This document shows, piece after piece, positions 1 to 5,025 of a stretch of DNA of 6,606 nt. The notes beneath the pieces are model-generated. The model was not told where the DNA came from. It searched no databases and worked only from the letters and a program-made list of their open reading frames with translations. Origin of the DNA: Bacteroidales bacterium (lineage in GTDB: Bacteria; Bacteroidota; Bacteroidia; Bacteroidales; JAOZVK01); the NCBI GenBank assembly GCA_029938185.1, contig JAOZVK010000328.1, positions 1 through 6,606 on the forward strand, read 5' to 3'. The translations under genes were made by a program, and so were the position numbers. Position 1 is the stretch's first letter; every line of letters begins with the position of its first letter.

Positions 1-92
1 GTAACAGGATAAAAAACAATCCTGTTAATCCTGTAAATCCTGTCAAAAAATAAAATAATGTCCAATACTATACGTGTAGCCAATTTTTGTAA
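1..92 (+). repeat. Partial intergenic repeat with 9-nt tandem AATCCTGTN
   Basis: Three consecutive 9-nt units occur at 18-26, 27-35 and 36-44, all of the form AATCCTGTN. TAACAGGAT at 2-10 pairs perfectly with ATCCTGTTA at 19-27, giving a 9-bp stem with an 8-nt loop. Positions 1-44 match 3531-3574 with three mismatches, so this is a copy of the repeat found after the aspartate kinase. Positions 45-92 are A/T-rich and non-coding; GTAGC at 76-80 could pair with GCTAC at 94-98. The repeat may continue beyond the left edge of the window. Confidence 0.75.
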
Positions 93-107
93 AGCTACTT
101 GGTAGCT
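93..107 (+). terminator. Hairpin with T-rich tail, possible plus-strand terminator
   Basis: A perfect 6-bp stem, AGCTAC/GTAGCT, closes a TTG triloop and is followed by CATTTTTG on the plus strand. This could terminate a plus-strand transcript entering from left of the window. It also forms the left end of repeat copy 1, in the place taken by the UUC-loop hairpins in other copies. The terminator role is inferred from the stem plus T tract only. Confidence 0.4.
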
Positions 108-262
108 CATTTTTGTTTACTAGTGTATTAAGACATAAATTGCTTAAGTTTACAAATGTAATAATTTGACAGGATTTACATGATTAACAGGATTTTAAAC
201 ATGTTAATCCTGTCTAAATAATACTAAAGAAACTTACGTCTTGTTACACTAGTGCATTTATC

Positions 263-277
263 AAGGACTTCGACCTT
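263..277 (-). terminator. Degenerate hairpin downstream of the sigma-54-type regulator
   Basis: The sequence AAGGACTTCGACCTT can form AAGG/CCTT plus a C-G pair around a TTC loop, with one A-A mismatch in the stem. It lies 10 nt beyond the regulator's stop codon. It occupies the place where the other genes have an intact stem-UUC-stem hairpin. There is no T tract after it on the minus strand, so termination here would be weak at best. Confidence 0.35.
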
Positions 278-287
278 ATATAATAAT

Positions 288-1277
288 TTATGCAACATTA
301 CAACTTTTTTGTTGTAATTTTTTATGTTTTTTCACTTTATCTCTAAAGGTTGAAAGACTCAAACCCAGTATTTTAGCAGCTTCCGATTGGTTTCCATTTG
401 TTCTTCTAAGAGTTTCATTTAGCAAGTTCGAACCAACACATTCTATAATATGATTAAAACTTACATTATTTTGGTCAAAACACATTCCACATGATTTTAT
501 TATATAATCAGTATGGTTATTTTGGGCTATTTCGCTTGGTAAATCATTTATTGTTATTTCATTATCAGCAAATAATGATGCGTGATGTATTACATTTCGC
601 AATTCTCTTACATTGCCTGGCCAGGTATAATTGATTAGAGCATTCAATGCTGACTTAGAAACAGTCAATAGCTTATTTAATGCAAATTTTTTGATAAAGT
701 ATTCTACCAACAATGGTATATCTTCTTTTCTTTCGCGTAAAGGTGGAATTGTAATTGGCACTACATTAATACGATAATACAAATCGGCTCTAAATTGTTT
801 TTTTTTAACTATTTCTTTCAAATCTACTTTCGAAGCCGATATCAACCTAATATCTATTGATATTGATTTTGTTCCACCTATTCTCATCAGTTCTCGCGAT
901 TCGAGTACTCTCAATAGTTTTGTTTGAATTTCGATAGGAACATCATCTATATCATCTAAAAAAATACTGCCTTTATGTGCAAGTTCAAATAAGCCCATTT
1001 TTTTATTCATTGCACTTGTAAATGAACCCTTTTCGTGACCAAAAAGTTCACTTGCCATTAAATCAGTTGGTAATGCTGCGAGACCAATTTTAACAAAATT
1101 ATTCTGATTTCTATTACTTGTTCTGTGAATATATTCTGCAAAAACTTCTTTACCTACTCCCGTTTCTCCAATTAGCAATATAGAACTATTAGTATCAGAA
1201 ATTCTATTAATTTTTGATATTATTGCTCTCATTTTACTATTTTGAGTAATTATAGTTACAGGTCTATAGCTGCTCAT
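288..1277 (-). CDS. Sigma-54-dependent AAA+ transcriptional regulator, Fis family, lacking a sensory domain
   Basis: The 329-residue protein has an AAA+ sigma-54 interaction domain at about 8-235 and a Fis-type helix-turn-helix at about 286-320. Visible motifs are Walker A GETGVGKE (37-44), Walker B IFLDDID (105-111), the arginine-bearing RADLYYRINV (163-172) and sensor II WPGNVREL (219-226). Family members remodel RNA polymerase bound by sigma-54. There is no receiver, PAS or GAF domain in front, so control must come through expression, a partner protein or the linker at 240-285, which has three cysteines (C263, C266, C280). Two motifs deviate: the sigma-54 contact loop is GSFTSA (84-89) instead of GAFTGA, and Walker B ends DD rather than DE. 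The start at 1277 directly precedes the conserved domain. The gene is divergent from the riboswitch-aspartate kinase unit; its target is unknown. Confidence 0.9.
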   Translation of the reverse strand: MSSYRPVTIITQNSKMRAIISKINRISDTNSSILLIGETGVGKEVFAEYIHRTSNRNQNNFVKIGLAALPTDLMASELFGHEKGSFTSAMNKKMGLFELAHKGSIFLDDIDDVPIEIQTKLLRVLESRELMRIGGTKSISIDIRLISASKVDLKEIVKKKQFRADLYYRINVVPITIPPLRERKEDIPLLVEYFIKKFALNKLLTVSKSALNALINYTWPGNVRELRNVIHHASLFADNEITINDLPSEIAQNNHTDYIIKSCGMCFDQNNVSFNHIIECVGSNLLNETLRRTNGNQSEAAKILGLSLSTFRDKVKKHKKLQQKSCNVA

Positions 1278-1325
1278 ATTAAGGTGATTAATGAAATTAT
1301 AGATTTAAAATGTGTTATAAAACAT

Positions 1326-1333
1326 CAAATATA
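1326..1333 (-). promoter_or_regulatory. Candidate -7 promoter element of the regulator gene
   Basis: Read on the minus strand this is TATATTTG, a full match to the Bacteroidota -7 consensus TAnnTTTG, 49 bp before the regulator's start codon. No convincing -33 TTTG lies at the usual spacing: the nearest TTG is only 12 bp away. It is therefore a partial match in very A/T-rich DNA. Confidence 0.4.
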
Positions 1334-1405
1334 TAAAATGATAATCAATATAAAAAATATTTATTTGTTTTTATATAATAATTTTTTTTATTAAAAACTT
1401 ATTTT

Positions 1406-1413
1406 TAATTTTG
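1406..1413 (+). promoter_or_regulatory. Candidate -7 promoter element for the riboswitch transcript
   Basis: TAATTTTG fits the Bacteroidota -7 consensus TAnnTTTG. It lies about 30 bp before the start of the aptamer's P1 stem, which is a sensible place for a leader promoter. No good -33 element is visible about 20 bp upstream, where the DNA is almost pure A/T. Support is therefore positional only. Confidence 0.35.
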
Positions 1414-1443
1414 CTGCTCATTTCAGATATTCCTGCATTGGCA

Positions 1444-1573
1444 TCGGAGTGTTTGATTATACAGAAGAGGGGAGAGAATAGGCTCAATGAACCTCTAGCA
1501 ACCATCGAATGAGCGATTTGAAAGGTGCTAATACCTAATCCCTTTTAGGGAAATTATGATTTGAACGCTTTGA
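1444..1573 (+). ncRNA. SAM-I-like (S-box) riboswitch aptamer
   Basis: The conserved S-box blocks appear in order: GAGAATAGGCTCAATGAA, CCTCTAGCAACC and AAAGGTGCTAATACC. The helices fit. P1 pairs 1444-1461 with 1555-1573: 18 pairs including G-U, with one bulged T. P2a pairs AGAGG (1466-1470) with CCTCT (1492-1496). P2b pairs GAG (1474-1476) with CTC (1483-1485). P3 pairs ATCG (1504-1507) with CGAT (1514-1517). P4 pairs CCTAA (1534-1538) with TTAGG (1545-1549), or CCCT with AGGG nearby. Known members bind S-adenosylmethionine and usually lower expression of methionine or SAM genes. The next plus-strand gene is aspartate kinase, about 380 bp downstream, which fits that pathway. P1 is longer than usual, and the canonical loop-J3/4 pseudoknot is not obvious. 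Confidence 0.85.
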
Positions 1574-1599
1574 GTCAAGTTATCATATTCTATTTTTTT
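1556..1599 (+). promoter_or_regulatory. Candidate expression platform beside the SAM riboswitch
   Basis: ATGAT (1556-1560) can pair with ATCAT (1582-1586) and TTGA (1561-1564) with TCAA (1575-1578). Together they form a bulged stem followed shortly by seven T residues (1593-1599). Its 5' arm is the same sequence as the 3' arm of P1, so the two structures exclude each other. The element could be a terminator or an alternative fold. If it is the terminator, SAM-stabilised P1 would prevent it, which is opposite to the usual off-switch. The stem is weak and the direction of control is unresolved. Confidence 0.35.
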
Positions 1600-1609
1600 G
1601 TTAAAGATA

Positions 1610-1866
1610 TAGTGAAACAAGTCATAAGTTTCTTTAGATATTATTTAGACAAGATTTATATGTTTAAAATATCCTGTCAATCATGTAAATCCTGTCAAAT
1701 TATTATATTTATAAACTTAATCAATTTATGTCTTAATACATTAGATTGTTGTTTTTTTTCGTATAAGCATTCATACAAAAGTTTTTCGACATTTGTTTTC
1801 GCACAATTAGCTATTTTATAATAGTTTACAAAAACATGTAAGCATCATTAAACAGGTCGAAGACCT
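1610..1866 (-). repeat. Composite repeat element, copy 2 (inverted), within the aspartate kinase leader
   Basis: Positions 1610-1744 are the reverse complement of the copy 1 core (119-254), at roughly 85-90% identity by eye, including the 9-nt units around 1672-1697. Positions 1774-1866 are a diverged copy of the repeat end seen at 4923-5024. Shared features are TACAAAAGTTTTTCGACATT at 1774-1793, GTAAGCA at 1838-1844 and the hairpin AGGTC-GAA-GACCT at 1854-1866. It lies between the riboswitch and the aspartate kinase start. No convincing protein is encoded. The right boundary is the hairpin; the left boundary is uncertain because it approaches the aptamer. Confidence 0.7.
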
Positions 1867-1904
1867 TAATTTAACAATTAAATATTTTTTCTCAAAGTGT
1901 TCAT

Positions 1905-1926
1905 AATGAGTTTATCATTTTTTTTT
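1905..1926 (+). terminator. Weak hairpin with T tract just upstream of the aspartate kinase
   Basis: AATGA (1905-1909) pairs with TCATT (1915-1919) around GTTTA and is followed by seven T residues. The competing pair CTCA (1891-1894) with TGAG (1907-1910) would block it. The arrangement resembles a terminator/antiterminator pair 25 bp before the start codon and may be attenuation control belonging to the riboswitch transcript. The stem has only five A/T-rich pairs, so this is tentative. Confidence 0.25.
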
Positions 1927-1950
1927 ATAATTTATTAAATAATATTCATT

Positions 1951-3375
1951 ATGGGCAAAATAGTAGTAAAACTGGGTGGTTCTAATTTTAAATCAAGTTC
2001 AGATGTAAATAAAATTATTAAAATTGTTAATAATTATAATCAATCCATAGTAATAGTTGTTTCGGCTTTGTATGGAGTTACAAATTCTCTTGAAAAGATT
2101 ATCAAAAAAGCACAAGACAAAGATGCTAATGTAAATATATTATTGAAAAAGCTTAAAACAAAACACTATGATTTTGTAAGAAGCAATATATCAGATGAAA
2201 TAATAATTAGAAAAATAAACACAAAATTAGAAAATCAATTTATTATTCTTAAAAAAAAGCTGATTGGTATAAATTGCTTTGGAGAAGTACCACCTTCGAT
2301 ATATGATTTTGTAATAAGCTATGGCGAAAGACTCAATTCGTTGATATTGACTGAAATACTTGAGTATAACAAAATTAAAAGCAAAGAAATTTTACCAGAA
2401 ACACTTCCATTGCTAACCGATGGTGAGTTTGGAAACGCAACAGTCGATTATTCGCTATCAAATATAAATATGAGTTCTAATTTTAAGGAAGAATATGTTT
2501 ATGTAATTCCTGGATTTTATGGAATTTCCAATAAAAGAAAAGTAACTATTTTGGGTAGAGGAGGAACAGATTATGCTGCCGCTGCAATTGCAAATTGTTT
2601 AAATGCCAAGTCGTTGGACATTTGGAAAGATGTTGATGGGTTTCACACAGCCGACCCTAAGTTGATTAATAAATCGCAACAAATAAGAAACTTATCATAC
2701 AACGAAGCTGCCGAATTAGCATATTTTGGAGCTAAAATACTTCACCCACGTACTGTTGAACCTTTAAAAGACAATAATATTCCGATTAGAATTTTTAATG
2801 TAAATAAAGCTGACAAAGGTATTAAGCCATTGTCGATAATTTCATCAAAAAAAGAATTAACAGAATGTGTTGTTAAAAGTGTTACATATAGTGATGATTT
2901 TGGTATACTAAAATTTAAAGGAACAAGTGTTGGTATAAAATTAGGTTTACTTGCCGAAATAACAAGTACTTTTGAACATAACAAAATAAATATCAAGTCA
3001 GTTATAACATCACAAACCGAAATTAACCTCTTATTATCTTTAAAAGATTTAGAAATAGCTTTTGATTTAGCCGAAAATCTTAATATTAGTGCCATTAGTG
3101 ATATTATTGCCATAAACGATATTTCGGTAGTTGCAGCAGTTGGCGAAGGTATTGGATATAAAACTGGTATTGCAGGTAAGCTATTTAGTGCTGTTGCAAA
3201 AAAAAATGTTAATATTAAAATAATATCTCTTGGTGCTTCTCCTGTTGTGTCGTATTTTATTATTGATAAAAATGATAAATACAATGCAGTTAATGAAATA
3301 CATAAAGAGTTTTTTGAATCAAGCAAAACAAATTTATTGTATTATAATGAAAGTTACTTAATTGGATGTGTTTAG
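1951..3375 (+). CDS. Monofunctional aspartate kinase with C-terminal ACT domains
   Basis: The enzyme (474 residues) phosphorylates L-aspartate to 4-aspartyl phosphate, the first step toward lysine, threonine and methionine. The kinase domain covers about 1-295: the N-terminal motif is VVKLGGSN (5-12) rather than KFGGTS, followed by SYGERL (123-128), GRGGTDYAA (202-210), DIWKDVDGFHTADP (223-236) and AYFGAKILHP (257-266). Two ACT modules follow at about 316-385 and 391-455, where family members bind lysine or threonine. There is no homoserine dehydrogenase domain, and the reading frame ends cleanly with TAG, so it is not the bifunctional ThrA form. An in-frame TAA at 1936-1938 makes 1951 the first possible start; no Shine-Dalgarno sequence is present. 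The SAM-I-like riboswitch upstream suggests feedback by the end product. The lysC versus thrA-type name cannot be settled from sequence. Confidence 0.93.
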   Translation: MGKIVVKLGGSNFKSSSDVNKIIKIVNNYNQSIVIVVSALYGVTNSLEKIIKKAQDKDANVNILLKKLKTKHYDFVRSNISDEIIIRKINTKLENQFIILKKKLIGINCFGEVPPSIYDFVISYGERLNSLILTEILEYNKIKSKEILPETLPLLTDGEFGNATVDYSLSNINMSSNFKEEYVYVIPGFYGISNKRKVTILGRGGTDYAAAAIANCLNAKSLDIWKDVDGFHTADPKLINKSQQIRNLSYNEAAELAYFGAKILHPRTVEPLKDNNIPIRIFNVNKADKGIKPLSIISSKKELTECVVKSVTYSDDFGILKFKGTSVGIKLGLLAEITSTFEHNKINIKSVITSQTEINLLLSLKDLEIAFDLAENLNISAISDIIAINDISVVAAVGEGIGYKTGIAGKLFSAVAKKNVNIKIISLGASPVVSYFIIDKNDKYNAVNEIHKEFFESSKTNLLYYNESYLIGCV

Positions 3376-3416
3376 GAGTTTACGAATTACGAATTGGTTT
3401 ACACTTAATATATGTA
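3376..3416 (+). other. Short spacer with tandem TACGAAT
   Basis: The spacer between the kinase stop and the terminal hairpin holds TACGAAT twice in tandem (3381-3394). No gene is present. Confidence 0.5.
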
Positions 3417-3429
3417 AGGTCTTCGACCT
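3417..3429 (+). terminator. Hairpin terminator candidate after the aspartate kinase
   Basis: AGGTC-TTC-GACCT forms a perfect 5-bp stem with a UUC triloop, 41 nt beyond the kinase stop. It is followed by ATTTATAG, which is only a weak U tract. The same hairpin, on the other strand, follows the radical SAM gene (5012-5024) and ends repeat copy 2 (1854-1866). Confidence 0.45.
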
Positions 3430-3629
3430 ATTTATAGTTGCTTACGCATTAGTATAAAAACAATCTAATAAAGGAGTTGTGAGTAAGGAAATATCGATAA
3501 ACTTTTGTAACAGTACTTATCTGGTATTTCGTAACAGGATAAAAATCAATCATGTTAATCCTGTAAATCTTGTCTAAGTAATACTAAAGAAACTTATGAC
3601 TTGTTACACTGGTGTAAGCAATATCAAAA

Positions 3630-3642
3630 AACTCGAAGAGTT
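3630..3642 (-). terminator. Intrinsic terminator overlapping the glycosyltransferase stop codon
   Basis: On the minus strand AACTC-TTC-GAGTT forms a 5-bp stem with a UUC triloop; its 3' arm runs straight into further T residues (six in a row in total). The last two bases of the TAA stop are the first two bases of the stem. Compared with the AGGTC/GACCT version elsewhere, two base pairs differ with pairing kept. This is the best terminator-like hairpin of the set. Confidence 0.6.
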
Positions 3643-4897
3643 ATTTTTCAATATTTCGCAATAAACAAAGAAGCTGTTTTGTGTTTTCAGATTCATTATA
3701 TTTATATTTAGTTGCTTTCAGAAGTTTATTAGTTGCTTTTTCAATTGTAATTTTTTTATAAATATGCTCGTGTGCAAAATTAATAAATTTTATTAGCCTA
3801 AAAGCATTAAACCATTGAAAAAAACGTTTTTCAAAAGTATTAATATTGGGACTGTTGTTATTAATTTTTATCAGACTATTCCAAAAATTATTTAAAATCA
3901 AAAATTTTGATATCCCGGTTGTTTGTTTATTAAGAAATAAGTTGTATTCGTTTTGTGATATTTTGAAAAGATTATTTTTTTGAGCAAAGAAAAGTTTTAA
4001 TTCATTAAAAACCTCAAAATTATATACATATAACCCTTTATTATTATCAATAATATTTTTAATAGCCATTCCAGTGCCAAAAGGAACACGAGTTGATATT
4101 CGAGGCGAAGGAATTACTCGTGTGGTATTAAGTTCGTTGAATTTACCAAGAGGTATTATTTTCTGTAAAAAATAGAAATCTTCACCCGCTTGTTTTCTAT
4201 TCATTCCGCCTTGTTTGGTGTATACTTCGGCTTTTACAACAAATGCTGAACCGACAGTATGAAATGCATATGGAAAATTTGCATATCTAAGTGATTGATT
4301 ATAATATCTTAAATATAACTCATATTTAGCTATACTTGAATAAATATTTTTATTGTGTTCGCTCCCTTCAATTGGATGCTCAAAATATACAGAACAAGCA
4401 TTTATTTTGGTAAATTTAGAAAAATGTTTTTCTAATTCAGTTATATAATTTGTATCGCAAAGACTATCAGCATCAAAGCCTGCAATTAATCCATTTTTTT
4501 TATTAATAGAATTAAATCTATAAATAGCTTCGTCCATACCTATTTTACGAGCAAGCCCAACTCCTGCAAATTTTGATGGTAAGTTATCTTTATATATAAT
4601 GTAAAACTTTAGTTTAGCCGTATTATTTTCAGTTATCCAAGCACTTACATTTTCAAAAGTTTTAATATTTGTTTTAATTACATTATCATCAGCTATTTCA
4701 GAAGAGTTTATTACAATTATTACTTCGGTCGAAAAACTACTTTTCGAACAATTTGCAATTGATTTTAATGAACTTATCAAATCAGGCTCATTATAACAAG
4801 GTATTACTATACATAATTTTAAGTCAAAAGGAACTTTAGCACTTATGTTTGCTGGACTTTTTACATGTTTTGATAAATAATTATTGGCAAAACTCAT
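3641..4897 (-). CDS. Family 2 (GT-A fold) glycosyltransferase
   Basis: The 418-residue protein is a probable cytoplasmic sugar transferase using a nucleotide-sugar donor; the acceptor is unknown. The GT-A start is LCIVIPCYNEPDL (28-40). The metal-binding DxD is FDADS (141-145). The acceptor-side signature runs HTVGSAFVVKAEVYTKQGGM (213-232) into the AGED motif (237-240), where the ED pair is the expected catalytic-base region. Residues beyond about 290 form a less conserved tail. No signal peptide or membrane segment is visible, so it would act on a soluble or membrane-associated acceptor. No capsule or LPS genes adjoin it in this window, so its pathway is undefined. It is enclosed by inverted repeats at 3417-3519 and 4923-5024. 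The ATG at 4897 precedes the conserved domain by 27 residues. Confidence 0.9.
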   Translation of the reverse strand: MSFANNYLSKHVKSPANISAKVPFDLKLCIVIPCYNEPDLISSLKSIANCSKSSFSTEVIIVINSSEIADDNVIKTNIKTFENVSAWITENNTAKLKFYIIYKDNLPSKFAGVGLARKIGMDEAIYRFNSINKKNGLIAGFDADSLCDTNYITELEKHFSKFTKINACSVYFEHPIEGSEHNKNIYSSIAKYELYLRYYNQSLRYANFPYAFHTVGSAFVVKAEVYTKQGGMNRKQAGEDFYFLQKIIPLGKFNELNTTRVIPSPRISTRVPFGTGMAIKNIIDNNKGLYVYNFEVFNELKLFFAQKNNLFKISQNEYNLFLNKQTTGISKFLILNNFWNSLIKINNNSPNINTFEKRFFQWFNAFRLIKFINFAHEHIYKKITIEKATNKLLKATKYKYNESENTKQLLCLLRNIEK

Positions 4898-4922
4898 TTT
4901 ATTATAATATTTTTTAATTCTT

Positions 4923-5024
4923 TAAGTACTGTTACAAATGCTTTTCGACATTATTTACTCATAACATCTTGATTAAATTACCGTTATCCTAATGCGTAAG
5001 CAACTATAAATAGGTCGAAGACCT
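4923..5024 (-). repeat. Repeat end, inverted partner of 3417-3519
   Basis: Positions 4989-5024 are the exact reverse complement of 3417-3452, 36 of 36 bases. Positions 4923-4938 are the exact reverse complement of 3504-3519, 16 bases. The stretch between is clearly related but diverged; the total lengths are 102 and 103 bp. A third, more diverged copy lies at 1774-1866 in the same orientation. The two close copies flank the glycosyltransferase gene in opposite orientation. Confidence 0.85.
5012..5024 (-). terminator. Hairpin directly after the radical SAM gene
   Basis: On the minus strand a perfect 5-bp stem AGGTC/GACCT with a UUC triloop begins one base after the TAA stop at 5026-5028. It is followed by ATTTATAG, a weak T tract. 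It is identical to the hairpin after the aspartate kinase and forms the outer end of the repeat at 4923-5024. A terminator or mRNA 3'-end role is inferred from position and structure. Confidence 0.45.
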
Positions 5025-5025
5025 C

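Larger units (their letters stand above)
93..277 (+). repeat. MITE-like composite repeat element, copy 1
   Basis: This is a non-coding element of about 185 bp bounded by hairpins. The left hairpin is AGCTAC-TTG-GTAGCT (93-107) and the right one is 263-277. Inside them is a perfect 9-bp terminal inverted repeat, ACTAGTGTA at 119-127 and TACACTAGT at 245-253. The core (119-254) contains 9-nt units in inverted orientation (168-194), then a unit at 206-214 in the other orientation. The core recurs as a reverse complement at 1610-1744. Its right part (211-254) recurs directly at 3571-3614 with four mismatches. No protein is encoded, so any mobility would depend on a transposase elsewhere. Element boundaries are inferred from copy comparison. 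Confidence 0.65.
3417..3642 (+). repeat. Composite repeat element, copy 3, with hairpin ends
   Basis: This 226-bp element fills the space between the convergent aspartate kinase and glycosyltransferase. Its ends are imperfect inverted repeats of about 40 bp, sharing TCTTCGA and TTGCTTAC; each carries a terminal hairpin (3417-3429 and 3630-3642). The left part (3417-3519) is the inverted partner of 4923-5024. The right part (3531-3614) repeats 1-44 and 211-254. It is non-coding and overlaps the last two bases of the glycosyltransferase stop codon. Its resemblance to a MITE is inferred from length, inverted ends and multiple copies. Confidence 0.7.

Noticed and set aside
18..44. CRISPR-like short repeats
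   Set aside because: The units are only 9 nt, directly adjacent with no unique spacers, and no cas genes are present.
1436..1456. Possible -24/-12 sigma-54 promoter at TTGGCATCGG before the riboswitch
   Set aside because: A TGGCA block is present, but at the required spacing the sequence is TGTT rather than TTGC, so the essential GC at -12 is missing; part of it also belongs to the P1 stem.
1561..1821. Plus-strand open reading frame of 86 codons between the riboswitch and the aspartate kinase
   Set aside because: It begins inside the P1 arm of the aptamer and runs through an inverted copy of a non-coding repeat; the protein is low-complexity with no recognisable domain.
2742..3326. Minus-strand open reading frame of 194 codons
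   Set aside because: It lies entirely antisense within the well-supported aspartate kinase gene, and its hydrophobic composition is explained by the complement of the coding strand.
3361..3400. Truncation of a bifunctional aspartate kinase-homoserine dehydrogenase
   Set aside because: Both ACT modules are complete before the stop, and the sequence after it is non-coding repeat with no trace of a dehydrogenase domain in any frame.
3417..5024. Integron-type gene cassette with attC sites
   Set aside because: The flanking repeats are in opposite, not direct, orientation and do not show the paired core-site motifs GTTRRRY and RYYYAAC in the expected arrangement.
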